Position numbers and translations under genes: made by a program
Shown: positions 36,144 through 44,381 of the stretch, one piece after another
How the letters are laid out: every line of letters starts with the position of its first letter
Position numbering within the stretch: position 1 is the first letter of the stretch
Notes under the pieces: generated by a model
Databases searched by the model: none
Told to the model about the DNA's origin: nothing
Seen by the model: the letters and a program-made list of their open reading frames with translations, nothing else
NCBI GenBank assembly: GCA_965208945.1
Contig: OZ242366.1
Location: 3,348,001-3,412,000, forward strand
DNA length: 64,000 bases
Reading direction: 5' to 3'
Source: JAPPLB01 sp965208945
Lineage (GTDB): Bacteria; Acidobacteriota; Terriglobia; Bryobacterales; UBA6623

Positions 36144-36158
36144 AGCCTGCATGTCTCA
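36143..36158. repeat. Family A left-end fragment
   Basis: TA plus the first 14 bp of the inverted repeat (GCCTGCATGTCTCA), then unrelated sequence. The matching right end may be that at 36844-36882, which would make 36143-36882 one element filled with about 690 bp of other repeats. Confidence 0.6.
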
Positions 36159-36224
36159 GTGCGCCATGGAAAACGGCCGTCAGACATTTCTTCTGTAGCG
36201 AACGAGGCCGCCACCAATGCTATT

Positions 36225-36252
36225 CACGAGACACGAAACACGAATCACGGCT
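36225..36252 (+). repeat. CACGARW heptamer array
   Basis: Tandem 7-bp units CACGAGA CACGAAA CACGAAT then CACGGCT and a T run. Similar arrays lie at 34951-34985, 36811-36838, 37290-37324 and 37739-37814. Confidence 0.7.
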
Positions 36253-36259
36253 TTTTTTC

Positions 36260-36328
36260 GAAACACGGCTTTTCCCGTGGCTCGTATGGTGCACGTTGGT
36301 ACTGAAGCCCTTCAGTCTTGTTTTTTCC
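36260..36328 (+). repeat. Repeat module with terminator-like hairpin, copy 1
   Basis: About 65 bp repeated at 36515-36580. It ends in the hairpin ACTGAAG-CC-CTTCAGT followed by a T run, which looks like an intrinsic terminator, and has an internal short hairpin ACGG...CCGT. No gene is nearby for it to serve. Confidence 0.6.
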
Positions 36329-36478
36329 GCTCCGGTATGCTTGGCGTCAGGAGAGAAGAGCCGTTTCTCAGGTCCCGTGATGCCAAGATCCGTGGCGCAA
36401 ACGTAAGCAACGAAAGAGGTTAACCGGCCCACCGGCGTTTCCCGCTAGAGCAACCGCAAGCCGCTCCCAACGGTTTTT

Positions 36479-36508
36479 CACTAACCACTAACCACTATCC
36501 ACTGCCTT
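36479..36508 (+). repeat. CACTAAC heptamer array
   Basis: Tandem 7-bp units CACTAAC, CACTAAC, CACTATC, CACTGCC, the same period as the CACGARW arrays close by. Confidence 0.6.
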
Positions 36509-36514
36509 TCGACA

Positions 36515-36580
36515 CGAAACACGGCTTTTTCCGTGGCTCGTATGGTGCTCGTTGGTACTGAAGCCCTTCAGTCTTTTTTT
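36515..36580 (+). repeat. Repeat module with terminator-like hairpin, copy 2
   Basis: Near-identical to 36260-36328, ending with ACTGAAGCCCTTCAGT at 36557-36572 and a run of seven T at 36574-36580. Confidence 0.6.
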
Positions 36581-36678
36581 CGGCCGGAAACCGGTTTAGA
36601 TTGAAAGTGATGACGCCGTTGTTGGGAACAAAAACCCCATCCGCGCCCGCCGGGAACAAGTCGGGTGGGGACACAAGA

Positions 36679-36748
36679 GCCGCCCGGTCGCTGCTTTCCT
36701 GCTCGTTGTGGCGCGGCATGGGGCGGCTATGGCGCGGCATGGGCGGCA
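36679..36748 (+). repeat. 70-bp GC-rich repeat module, copy 1
   Basis: Starts GCCGCCCGGTCGCTGCTTTC and ends in GCGGCATGGGCGGC; a close copy with a few substitutions occurs at 37096-37164. Internally it repeats the unit GGCGCGGCATGG. Confidence 0.65.
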
Positions 36749-36843
36749 TGGGGCGCCCCGAGCCGCTGTCCGTGCACCGTCCGCACCAGCAACAGGGCCT
36801 TTCGGGTTTTCACGAAACACGAGACACGAATCACGGCCTTTTT

Positions 36844-36882
36844 CGCGTGCTTAGACCGTCGGGTGGTGAGAAATGCAGGCTA
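36844..36882 (+). repeat. Family A right-end fragment
   Basis: Right 37 bp of family A plus TA, preceded by a CACGARW array and TTTTT, the same junction as at 35000 and 37826. Confidence 0.7.
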
Positions 36883-36951
36883 AGCGCGTCAGTCGGCAGG
36901 TCCGCAGGCTTCAAGGGGGGATGTACGAAGCGGTGCGTAAACGAGTGGAAA

Positions 36952-37068
36952 GGGGTTTATCCGAATCCCGAGAGAAAAATAACGATTTTTTCCGAATCCG
37001 GATTCGGTTCAAGATTCGGTATTCCCCACTATTCTTCGGAATTCGTCGGAAAGATTCGGATAAGCCCC
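36952..37068. repeat. 117-bp inverted-repeat element
   Basis: Ends in GGGGTTTATCCGAATC (36952-36967) and GATTCGGATAAGCCCC (37053-37068), inverted repeats with one mismatch. The interior is AT-richer than its surroundings and contains further CCGAATC/GATTCGG units. It looks like another small MITE or a foldback repeat. Confidence 0.55.
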
Positions 37069-37095
37069 TGCCGCCCATCAAGTGCCTCCACGCAC

Positions 37096-37164
37096 GCCGC
37101 CCGGTCGCTGCTTTCCTGCGCGTTGTGGAGCGGCACGGGGCGGCTGTGGCGCGGCATGGGCGGC
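37096..37164 (+). repeat. 70-bp GC-rich repeat module, copy 2
   Basis: Second copy of the module at 36679-36748. Confidence 0.65.
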
Positions 37165-37289
37165 CGCCGTCCCCCGCTCCGCAACACCGCCTGTTGGGTT
37201 TTCGCCGGCCACGAATCACGCAACATGTTTTCCTCCTGCCCTCCGGCGACTCCAAGGAGAGCAACTCCAAGCCCGGCCTACAGGGTTTT

Positions 37290-37324
37290 CACGAATCACG
37301 AATCACGAGACACGAATCACGGCT
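37290..37324 (+). repeat. CACGARW heptamer array
   Basis: Units CACGAAT CACGAAT CACGAGA CACGAAT CACGGCT, then a T run. Confidence 0.7.
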
Positions 37325-37362
37325 TTTTTTCGAATCACGGCTTGTTTTCCGCTTCGATGCCC

Positions 37363-37412
37363 TGCCCACTAGTGCCCACCATTGCCCGTTATTGCCCGGC
37401 ATTGCTCGGCAA
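37363..37412 (+). repeat. 10-bp tandem repeat, five units
   Basis: Five contiguous decamers: TGCCCACTAG, TGCCCACCAT, TGCCCGTTAT, TGCCCGGCAT, TGCTCGGCAA. Purely non-coding, in the repeat-rich intergenic block. Confidence 0.65.
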
Positions 37413-37472
37413 AAAAATATTGTCCCGGCAAGCGTCCGCGCGTCGTCCGGCATTCTGGTTGGACCTCACGGC

Positions 37473-37679
37473 TGGCCTGCATGTCTCACCACGCGGCGAG
37501 GCGAAGTGGGTGAGAGGGCCGTCAGGACTAGGCGCAAGCCGGGCGGAGGAAAAAGGCGCGCGCCGCTTGGCGCGCGCAGGCGTACTTGAACAGTACGTTG
37601 AGCACGGCAAGCAAGCGCAACGAAGTCCTGGCGCTCGTATCGCGTGCTTCGACCGTCGGGTGGTGAGAAATGCAGGTTA
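37473..37679 (+). repeat. Family A element, long form
   Basis: Full-length copy with intact internal palindrome (CGTACTTGAACAGTACG). The left TA is mutated to TG and the right terminal repeat ends GGTTA, so it looks older than the copies with perfect ends. Confidence 0.85.
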
Positions 37680-37863
37680 AGGTTCACCGGCCGTCAGACA
37701 TTTCTTCTGGAGTGAACCAGGCCCCCAACCATGGTTTTCACGAGACACGAATCACGAAACACGAATCACGGCTTTTATGGTTTTCACGAATCACGAGACA
37801 CGAAACACGAATCACGGCTTTTTCTCGCGTGCTTCGACCGTCGGGTGGTGAGAAATGCAGGCT
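37680..37863 (+). repeat. Composite repeat: GTCAGACATTTCTTC block, heptamer arrays, family A right end
   Basis: Same module order as inside the disrupted family A copy at 34850-35029: GGCCGTCAGACATTTCTTCT, GGAGTGAACCAGGCCCCC, CCATGGTTTTCACGA, two CACGARW arrays (37739-37773 and 37787-37821) and a family A right end (37826-37863). It may descend from a disrupted element that has moved or been duplicated as a unit. Confidence 0.65.
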
Positions 37864-38228
37864 GGGATTCAGATGGTTCAGGACAGAGCGACCGGCGGCG
37901 GCTCAATATCCCTGCGGAACCGGTCGCTCATCGAAAGGATATCGGCCCCCCATCATGGTGATGTTTCTGGCTGCGTGTTCGCCTTCCCGGGCTGCTTGGG
38001 ATCGGCCGTTTCGCTCCGGGTTTAGATGAACCAACCGCTGTGTTCTCAGGCTCATCTTGTGATGGAAACATTCCCGCCTTCGGGATCATTCTGTATTTCA
38101 CAATTCTGAGCCGCAAGATACTTGACAGCATGTGATAGAATCTTGCTGGGTATTGGTGGAGGTGGTTGTCGCAGTCGGTCAGTGCTGCTGACCGCGGGGC
38201 CGCATAGCAACGGGTGCGCATTTTTTCC
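37864..38228. other. Intergenic stretch, no gene seen
   Basis: No credible coding sequence. It contains a perfect hairpin CGGTCAG-TGCTG-CTGACCG (38176-38194) and a T run at 38221-38226 preceded by the palindrome TGCGCA. Function unknown; a small RNA ending at the T run is possible. Confidence 0.5.
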
Positions 38229-38257
38229 TTGCCAAAGACTGGCCTCGTACGTATAAT
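38229..38257 (+). promoter_or_regulatory. Sigma-70-type promoter of the dksA-like gene
   Basis: TTGCCA (38229-38234), 17-bp spacer, TATAAT (38252-38257). It would start transcription near 38264, giving an approximately 290-nt leader before the zinc-finger gene at 38553. Confidence 0.65.
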
Positions 38258-38263
38258 CGGAGG

Positions 38264-38552
38264 AAATTCCCGCACTGCCGCCGGGTCAGACGGGTGATCC
38301 CGCGGCTTCAGTAAGTTTTTGAATCAGGTTTTCCGGTGTCGACGTAGTCAGGCGGTAGTCATCCGACGACTGGACCTGTTGCAGGTTCAGTTGTTTCCCG
38401 CGCGGGTGCGGCCTCGCAAGCGACTTGGTCATTCGTGTGGAGGAAACTGAAACCCAACGGGTTCGTGTGGGGTCTAACAAGACCTGAATCGAACCGCCCA
38501 TGGACTGATAAGCCCGTCGGACCGGATTGACTGAGAACGGGGAGAGTGAAAA
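38264..38552 (+). other. Long structured leader of the dksA-like gene or independent ncRNA
   Basis: Non-coding 290 bp with several simple hairpins: 38278-38305 (CCGC.GGG with CCCGCGG), ACCTG-TTG-CAGGT (38374-38386), AACCC-AAC-GGGTT (38451-38463), GGTCT-AACA-AGACC (38471-38484). I could not match it to 6S, tmRNA, RNase P or a known riboswitch. Confidence 0.4.
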
Positions 38553-38963
38553 ATGACTAAGGGAACGACGAACGGAGTGACAAAGGCTCAGATCAAGCAG
38601 TTTCGTACCGTGTTGGAAGCCAAAGCGGAGGAAATACAAACCAGCTTGGGCTCGTCGAAAGCCGCTAAGGCTCTCGATCGCGGTGAAGACCCTCCCGCCT
38701 TGGAGGATCTTCCCGTGCAGAGCCACGAGGAATGGATTTTTCTCAACCGCAACAACATTGATGTGATGTTGCTTCGCGAGATCGAGGAGGCACTGGTCCG
38801 CGTCGATGACGGTGGATACGGGATTTGCCCCGAGTGCAACGATCCGATCTCAATCAAGAGGCTCCAGGCGGTTCCGTGGGCGCTTTATTGTGTGACCTGC
38901 CAAGAAGAACTGTCGGAAGAGCCGCAGGAGCGCCGTCGCCGGGAACGCTCTTATTCTTACTAG
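38553..38963 (+). CDS. DksA/TraR C4-type zinc finger protein
   Basis: A 136-residue protein: N-terminal coiled coil, then the zinc finger CPECNDPISIKRLQAVPWALYCVTC with four cysteines, and a basic tail. DksA/TraR proteins bind the RNA polymerase secondary channel and, with ppGpp, alter promoter choice; a RelA/SpoT gene is at 3735. The acidic coiled-coil tip (DD near 99-101, RVDDGGYG) resembles TraR/YocK-type proteins. Ribosome site GGGGAGAG precedes the ATG; a strong terminator follows at 39009. Confidence 0.9.
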   Translation: MTKGTTNGVTKAQIKQFRTVLEAKAEEIQTSLGSSKAAKALDRGEDPPALEDLPVQSHEEWIFLNRNNIDVMLLREIEEALVRVDDGGYGICPECNDPISIKRLQAVPWALYCVTCQEELSEEPQERRRRERSYSY

Positions 38964-39004
38964 ATCATTCGTCGCATGAGTGGTCGCGCCGCCGAAGGAT
39001 GATA

Positions 39005-39730
39005 TCAGGCTCCCGTGCATCCACGGGAGCTTTGATTTTGCAGCTCCGTCAATTCGCCGAGATCCAGACGTCCGGTGTAGATCGCCATTCCCAGTGCTGC
39101 GTGGATTGAGAGTTCGTCGAGCGCTTTGATCTCTTCGATGGTGGTAATGCCTCCGGCAGCGGTCAGCTCCAGCCGCGTGGCGAGGCGGAGACGGCGATAC
39201 CAATCGAGGTCGGTCCCCTGCAGCATCCCCTCTTTGTCGACGTAGGTACAGAGGAATCCCCCACTATAGGGTTCGAGTTGGTCAATGACCTCTTCCGCCC
39301 GCCATGAAGTGGCCTCTTGCCAGCCCTTGACGACGATATGCCCGTGTTTTGAATCAAGTGCTGATAGGAGCCGATCCTTCCCGATCTCCCGGCTGACTTC
39401 CCTCAGGAAGTCATGTCGGACGCCGTTTGCATCAAAAGCGGAGGTGCCGATGATCACCTTGGAAGCGCCGGCTTCGATGAGTTCGCGGGCCCGCTCGACC
39501 GACCGGACACCGCCGCCCACCCGCACGACAGCGCTGCATGCCAACTTCAGAACGATGTCGTTGTTCGACCCCCTGCCCATCGCCGCATCGAGATCAATCA
39601 CCTGAATCTCGGGGAAGGCCGCGAACTTTTTGAGCATCACTTCGGGCGACTCGCCTTCCAGCGCCTTTTCGCGTCCTTGGATCAATTGGACAACCTTCCC
39701 GCCCATCAGATCAATGCAGGGAATGATCAT
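39005..39730 (-). CDS. hisA: Phosphoribosyl-formimino-AICAR ribotide isomerase
   Basis: A 241-residue TIM barrel catalysing the fourth histidine step (ProFAR isomerisation). N-terminal IIPCIDLMGGKVVQLIQGR with catalytic Asp8, and LTAAGGITTIEEI at the second phosphate site. The last 12 or so residues are encoded by the hairpin of the convergent terminator. It is separated from hisF, the upstream his gene, by 321 bp that contain a family A element. Confidence 0.95.
   Translation of the reverse strand: MIIPCIDLMGGKVVQLIQGREKALEGESPEVMLKKFAAFPEIQVIDLDAAMGRGSNNDIVLKLACSAVVRVGGGVRSVERARELIEAGASKVIIGTSAFDANGVRHDFLREVSREIGKDRLLSALDSKHGHIVVKGWQEATSWRAEEVIDQLEPYSGGFLCTYVDKEGMLQGTDLDWYRRLRLATRLELTAAGGITTIEEIKALDELSIHAALGMAIYTGRLDLGELTELQNQSSRGCTGA
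39009..39039 (+). terminator. Rho-independent terminator of the dksA-like gene
   Basis: Perfect 9-bp stem GCTCCCGTG/CACGGGAGC, loop CATC, followed by TTTGATTTT. It sits inside the last codons of the convergent hisA reading frame. Confidence 0.85.
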
Positions 39731-39872
39731 GGAGTTGTGAGACGTCTCTTCACTTGTCGGCTCTGGAATTGGAATGATTTCGGAATATTCCAGCTTCTGG
39801 AGTCAAGTTCTTCGATCGTGAACCAGCGGACTGCCCTTTCAAGAGAGTAGTTGCAGTGCGGCACGGTCGATC

Positions 39873-40054
39873 TAGCCTGCATGTCTCACCACGTGGCGAG
39901 GCGGAGTGGGTGAGAGGGCCGTCAGGACGAGGCGCGAGTTGCTTGGCGCGCGCAGGCGTACTTGACAGTACGTTGAGCACGGCAAGCAAGCGCAACGAAG
40001 TCCTGGCGGTCGTATCGCGTGCTCCGGCCGTCATGTGGTGAGAAATGCAGGCTA
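39873..40054 (+). repeat. Family A element, short form, inside the his cluster
   Basis: Complete TA-to-TA copy between hisF and hisA. The palindrome has lost bases (CGTACTTGACAGTACG). Its right TA/G forms the TAG stop of hisF on the minus strand (40052-40054). Confidence 0.88.
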
Positions 40055-40816
40055 CCCCGTAGTGCGCACTGGGACGCCATGTTCCTTGAGCGTCTGCTTG
40101 AGACCGATGACGGTGTGCGTCCCATAATGGAAGATCGACGCAGCCAATGCGGCGTCGGCCTCTCCATCGTCGAGTACGTTAATGAAATCCTGGGGCCGGC
40201 CGCCCCCGCCGCTCGCAATGACTGGGATGTGCGTGTTCCGGGAGATGGCGCGGGTAAGGTCGCAGTCAAAGCCGACTTGAGTGCCGTCACGGTCCATCGA
40301 CGTGAGCAGTATTTCACCGGCGCCGAGCCCTTCGCCGCGAGCAGCCCACTCAACGGCGTCGATACCCGTGTCTTTGCGGCCTCCATAGGTGTAGACATTC
40401 CAGTGGCTGGGACCGTTGCGGCGAGCGTCTATGGCGAGAACGACCGCCTGCGCACCGAACTCCTCGGAGAGTTCGGTGATCAACTCGGGGCGCTCGACAG
40501 CGGCGGTGTTGACCGATACCTTGTCCGCGCCGACAACCAGAATGTCCCGGGCGTCTGAGACAGAGCGGATGCCGCCACCCACCGTGAGCGGAATGAAGAC
40601 TTGCCGGGCGGTCCGCTCGACGACGTCTTTCATGATTTCACGGCGGTCGCTGGAGGCGGTGATGTCAAGGAAGACCAGCTCGTCCGCGCCGTCGCGATTA
40701 TAGATGTTGGCCAACTCGACCGGATCGCCCGCGTCGCGCAACCCGACGAAGTTGACGCCTTTGACAACGCGCCCTGCTTTGACATCCAGGCAGGGAATGA
40801 TGCGCTTCGCTAGCAT
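40052..40816 (-). CDS. hisF: Imidazole glycerol phosphate synthase cyclase subunit
   Basis: A 254-residue TIM barrel starting MLAKRIIPCLDVKAGRVVKG (catalytic Asp11) with the second catalytic Asp in TSMDRDGT. With HisH it makes IGP and AICAR from PRFAR. Its start overlaps hisH by 7 bp; the upstream extension of the frame is only the antisense-free hisH overlap and was excluded. Stop codon provided by a family A element. Confidence 0.95.
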   Translation of the reverse strand: MLAKRIIPCLDVKAGRVVKGVNFVGLRDAGDPVELANIYNRDGADELVFLDITASSDRREIMKDVVERTARQVFIPLTVGGGIRSVSDARDILVVGADKVSVNTAAVERPELITELSEEFGAQAVVLAIDARRNGPSHWNVYTYGGRKDTGIDAVEWAARGEGLGAGEILLTSMDRDGTQVGFDCDLTRAISRNTHIPVIASGGGGRPQDFINVLDDGEADAALAASIFHYGTHTVIGLKQTLKEHGVPVRTTG

Positions 40817-41412
40817 GCCAGGAAGTTTCGGACAATCTGCTGGCCAACCGAACCGGACTTTTCGGGGTGGAACTGCACGCCGAAAACGTTCCCGGCTTCC
40901 AGGGCGGCCGTGTAGCGCACGCCGTATTCGCATAAGGCGGCTGACTTGTCGCTGCCTATGTCTTCGGGCACGTAGTAACTGTGTGCGAAATAGACGTAAG
41001 GCCGGGGCGGGAGGTTGGCGAGCAACCTCGGACTGCCCTGCGATACCAGTTCGTTCCAACCCATGTGAGGCACGCGTGCGTCCTTGGGGAACCGCTTGAC
41101 TTCACCAGGATAGACGCCAAGTCCGTGGAGTTCCGGTGCTTCTTCGCTGCGCTCGAAGAGGGCGTGCAATCCCAAGCAGATGCCGAGAAAAGGCACGCCA
41201 GCGGAGATGCGTTCCTTGAAGGCTTCGCGAACACCAAGCGAGTCGAGCGACCGAATCAACTGTCCGAAGTGGCCGACGCCAGGCAGAATGATCTTGTCGA
41301 CCCGGCTCAGACCTTCGGCGTCATTGACGATCTCATACTTCGCTTCGATCGCGTCGAGGGCATTCTCGACGGACCGAAGGTTGCCGGCGCCGTAGTCAAA
41401 GATGGCGATCAT
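40810..41412 (-). CDS. hisH: Imidazole glycerol phosphate synthase glutaminase subunit
   Basis: A 200-residue class I glutamine amidotransferase with nucleophile Cys in GICLGLHALF and His-Glu in VQFHPEKSG. It supplies ammonia to HisF. Lies 4 bp from hisB and overlaps hisF by 7 bp, which indicates translational coupling. Confidence 0.96.
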   Translation of the reverse strand: MIAIFDYGAGNLRSVENALDAIEAKYEIVNDAEGLSRVDKIILPGVGHFGQLIRSLDSLGVREAFKERISAGVPFLGICLGLHALFERSEEAPELHGLGVYPGEVKRFPKDARVPHMGWNELVSQGSPRLLANLPPRPYVYFAHSYYVPEDIGSDKSAALCEYGVRYTAALEAGNVFGVQFHPEKSGSVGQQIVRNFLAC

Positions 41413-41416
41413 GGAG

Positions 41417-42016
41417 CTACGCTTTCACCTCCAGCAATCCCTTGGTGCTCGGGAGCTGGTCTTTCAGCCGTTCGTCCGTCGAGCAGGCAAAGCGCATGGC
41501 CCGCGCGAAACATTTGAACAGTCCTTCGATCTTGTGATGATTCGATCGTCCGTACAGCACGCGAGCGTGCAGGTTGCAGCCGCAGTGGTTTACGAAACCG
41601 TCGAAGAAGTCGTGCAAAAGCTCGGCTTGCAGATCCCCTATGAGACGGAAGCGGATGGGAGCGTGATAGACCAGCGCCGGACGCCCGCTGAGATCGACCG
41701 CAACGACGGCGAGGGACTCGTCCATCGGCATCACGAAGTAGCCGGCACGGTTGATGCCGACTCGATCTCCGAGAGCTTTTGAGAAGCATTGGCCGAGCAC
41801 GATCCCTACGTCTTCGACGGTGTGGTGCTGGTCAACGTTGAGGTCGCCAGTAGCCTTTAGATCGAGATCAAAGCCGCCATGCTTGGCGAACAACTCGAGC
41901 ATGTGGTCGAAGAAATGGATTCCCGTCGAGACGTTGTACTTGCCTTTCCCCGCGATGCGCAGTTGGCCTCGGATCTGCGTTTCCCTGGTATTCCTGACGA
42001 TGGAAGCTTTTTTCAT
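41417..42016 (-). CDS. hisB: Imidazoleglycerol-phosphate dehydratase
   Basis: A 199-residue monofunctional HisB with the manganese-binding motifs HFFDHMLELFAKHG, DQHHTVEDVGI and the C-terminal NHHKIEGLFKCFAR. Dehydrates IGP to imidazole acetol phosphate. It lacks the phosphatase domain of enteric HisB, so a separate histidinol-phosphatase is needed. Confidence 0.95.
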   Translation of the reverse strand: MKKASIVRNTRETQIRGQLRIAGKGKYNVSTGIHFFDHMLELFAKHGGFDLDLKATGDLNVDQHHTVEDVGIVLGQCFSKALGDRVGINRAGYFVMPMDESLAVVAVDLSGRPALVYHAPIRFRLIGDLQAELLHDFFDGFVNHCGCNLHARVLYGRSNHHKIEGLFKCFARAMRFACSTDERLKDQLPSTKGLLEVKA

Positions 42017-42023
42017 GATGCGC

Positions 42024-43109
42024 TCAACCTGTGATGTCGGCCAGGATCTGCTTTAGCTCTTCGAGCAGTTTCTCGGCTTGGTCGCGCCTTCCGGCTGTGA
42101 TCCGAGCTGTTCCGGGAATCTCGTGGCTGCGGTCGCGTATCAGGATGCCCCGCTCGCTCAACCGGTCGCAGACAGCTTTCGACCGATCCCCGAACCGCGC
42201 CAGGACAAAATTCGCTTCGCTGGGAAAGTGCTTTATTCCGAGATCGGAGAGACCGGCTGCGAGAACTTGCCGCGCTGCGAGCGCCTCGGTGACGTAGCTG
42301 TTGATGTACTCCTGGTCGTCAATCGCCTCCAGAGAGCAAGCCGCGGCTAACGAATTCACGCTGTAGGGTGACTGCCCTTTGGCGACAGCAGCGACGTTTT
42401 CAGCTTGTGATAGCAGACAGCCGATGCGGAATCCGGCCATGCCGTAGACCTTGGAGAAAGTACGGCTCACGAAAAGGTTCGGATGGGTCTCGAGCAGGTC
42501 GAGCGCCGTGACATTGTAGAACTCGAAGTACGCCTCATCGATCAGCACCACCGCTTCTCCGGCTCGATCAAGGATCTGCTCGATTTCGGTTATACCGATC
42601 GCGCTTCCGGTGGGGTTGTTCGGATTGGCGAGAAGGATCGCGCTCGTGCGTTCAGAGATACTGTCCAGAAGCTCCTTGAGAGGGAATGTCAGGTCTGGAA
42701 GCAGGTACGGCGCCCGCCGGGGAGTCGCTCCGGCAATTTCAGCATAGAACTGATACATCGCATACGTCGGCCATGTGATGAGGACCTCGTCGCCTGAATC
42801 GACGTAGGTGTTGATAAGGCATTGGATCGCCTCGTCGGTGCCGTTCGTGAGAAGCAGTTGATCTGGGCCGAGTCCCAGCCACTCCGCGATTTTTGGAGAC
42901 GCTTCGGTGTATTCGGGGTAGATTGCAAAAAAGTCAGGTTCGGCAATCCGCTTCAACAACGCCGCCACACGCGGCGAGCAGCCGACAGTGTTTTCGTTGA
43001 AGTCGAGACGCAACTTACCGCGCCGTCCGCTCGTGGGAGGGTGGTAGGGAGCCATCCGCACGATGGCTTCGCGTGGTTGCGGCCTCACCGTCAGGGTTGT
43101 GTCAGCCAT
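42024..43109 (-). CDS. hisC: Histidinol-phosphate aminotransferase
   Basis: A 361-residue PLP-dependent class II aminotransferase. The PLP lysine lies in SRTFSKVYGMAGFRIG, with NPNNPTGSAI and the N-terminal LDFNEN. It transaminates imidazole acetol phosphate with glutamate. Start at 43109 (MADTTLT) is selected since it overlaps hisD by only 8 bp. Confidence 0.95.
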   Translation of the reverse strand: MADTTLTVRPQPREAIVRMAPYHPPTSGRRGKLRLDFNENTVGCSPRVAALLKRIAEPDFFAIYPEYTEASPKIAEWLGLGPDQLLLTNGTDEAIQCLINTYVDSGDEVLITWPTYAMYQFYAEIAGATPRRAPYLLPDLTFPLKELLDSISERTSAILLANPNNPTGSAIGITEIEQILDRAGEAVVLIDEAYFEFYNVTALDLLETHPNLFVSRTFSKVYGMAGFRIGCLLSQAENVAAVAKGQSPYSVNSLAAACSLEAIDDQEYINSYVTEALAARQVLAAGLSDLGIKHFPSEANFVLARFGDRSKAVCDRLSERGILIRDRSHEIPGTARITAGRRDQAEKLLEELKQILADITG

Positions 43110-44364
43110 CGAGACGCGCCTCGATCGATCGAGCATGGGCTTCCAGGCCCTCGGCGCGCGCCAGTGTCGTGATGGCCGGTGCAAGGGCGCGCAGGCTCTT
43201 CTCGTTCAACTCCTGAACGGAGATGATCTTTACGTAGTCCAACACCGACAGACCGCCGCGCAGGGTGGCGCCTCCTCCGGTCGGCAGAACGTGATTCGGG
43301 CCGGATGCGTAATCACCGGCCGCCTCAGGACTCCAGCTCCCGACGAAAATGCTGCCAGCATTCTTGATACTGTCCAACCATGAGGCGTCGGGAACGGACA
43401 GATGCTCCGGGGCGAAGCGATTAGCGAGTTCCATCGCCTCGTCGGAGGACGAAACCACAATGACAGCGCTGTTACGTGCGATGGATTTGGATGCGACTTC
43501 ACGCGTAGTCAGCGTTTCGAGTTGCCGGGAGACCTCCGCCGCAACCCATCGGGCAAGACGCTTAGAAGTCGTAAGCAACACGGCGCTCGCGTCTACATCG
43601 TGCTCGGCTTGCGCAAGCATGTCGGCGGCGAGGCCCCGGGCGTCTTTCTTTGTGGCCTCCTTGGGAGCGATTAAAAGAATCTCCGTTGGGCCCGCAAAAA
43701 AGTCGATTCCGACGCTCCCGGCGAGCAGCTTCTTCGCCGCCGCGACGTAGATGTTGCCGGGTCCGACGATGCGTTCGGCGCGAGGCACGGATTCCGTCCC
43801 GAAGGCGAATGCAGCGATGGCCTGCGCACCGCCCATGTGGAAGAAGTTCGACACGCCAAGGTAGCCGGCGGCGCCCAGCGTCGCGGGCGAGGGTCCAGGC
43901 GACGCGACGGACACGATGGGCACATCCGCCACCTGGGCCGGGATCACCGTCATCATCAGCGTCGAGGGCAGAGGGTAGCGTCCGCCGGGAACGTAGGCGG
44001 CCACGGAAGACAAAGGACGAACGATCTGGCCAAGTTTCGCTCCGCCTATGGACTTTGTCCAACTGCGCGGCTTCTGTAGTTCGGCAAACCTCCGTATTTG
44101 ACGCGAGGCCGTCTGGATGGCTCGCCGCAAGTCTTTGGGAAGTTCCTTTTCCGCAGAGGCCAACTCGGCAGCGGGGATGCGAAGTGACGCTCTTTCGAGC
44201 CGATCGAACTTGCGGGCGTACTCCAGAAGAGCCCGGTCGCCACGCTTGCGGACAGCCTCCAGAATCGGTGTCACAGTCGCCTCGGCGCGGTCCCAACGCG
44301 TCTGACGCCGCTTCAACAACCGCTCCAGAGCAGGCTTGTCAGTGCTCCCGATGATCTTCAGCAT
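43102..44364 (-). CDS. hisD: Histidinol dehydrogenase
   Basis: A 420-residue zinc enzyme with YVPGGRYPLPSTLMM, VGPGNIYVAAAKKLL, the catalytic region LAQAEHDVDASAVL and the SGPNHVLPTGGGATLRGGLS segment. It oxidises histidinol to histidine in two NAD-dependent steps. Start at 44364 (MLKIIGST) leaves 17 bp after hisI. Confidence 0.96.
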   Translation of the reverse strand: MLKIIGSTDKPALERLLKRRQTRWDRAEATVTPILEAVRKRGDRALLEYARKFDRLERASLRIPAAELASAEKELPKDLRRAIQTASRQIRRFAELQKPRSWTKSIGGAKLGQIVRPLSSVAAYVPGGRYPLPSTLMMTVIPAQVADVPIVSVASPGPSPATLGAAGYLGVSNFFHMGGAQAIAAFAFGTESVPRAERIVGPGNIYVAAAKKLLAGSVGIDFFAGPTEILLIAPKEATKKDARGLAADMLAQAEHDVDASAVLLTTSKRLARWVAAEVSRQLETLTTREVASKSIARNSAVIVVSSSDEAMELANRFAPEHLSVPDASWLDSIKNAGSIFVGSWSPEAAGDYASGPNHVLPTGGGATLRGGLSVLDYVKIISVQELNEKSLRALAPAITTLARAEGLEAHARSIEARLDG

Positions 44365-44381
44365 GGGATGCCCGGAAGAAA

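Noticed and set aside
36601..37680. Long open frame across the repeat block as a gene
   Set aside because: It runs through family A ends, heptamer arrays and foldback sequence, has no ribosome site, and its product has no domain-like character.
38264..38552. 6S RNA, tmRNA or RNase P RNA
   Set aside because: The conserved motifs of tmRNA (tRNA-like ends) and RNase P (core conserved regions) are missing, and a single long 6S-like hairpin could not be drawn; left as an unknown structured leader.
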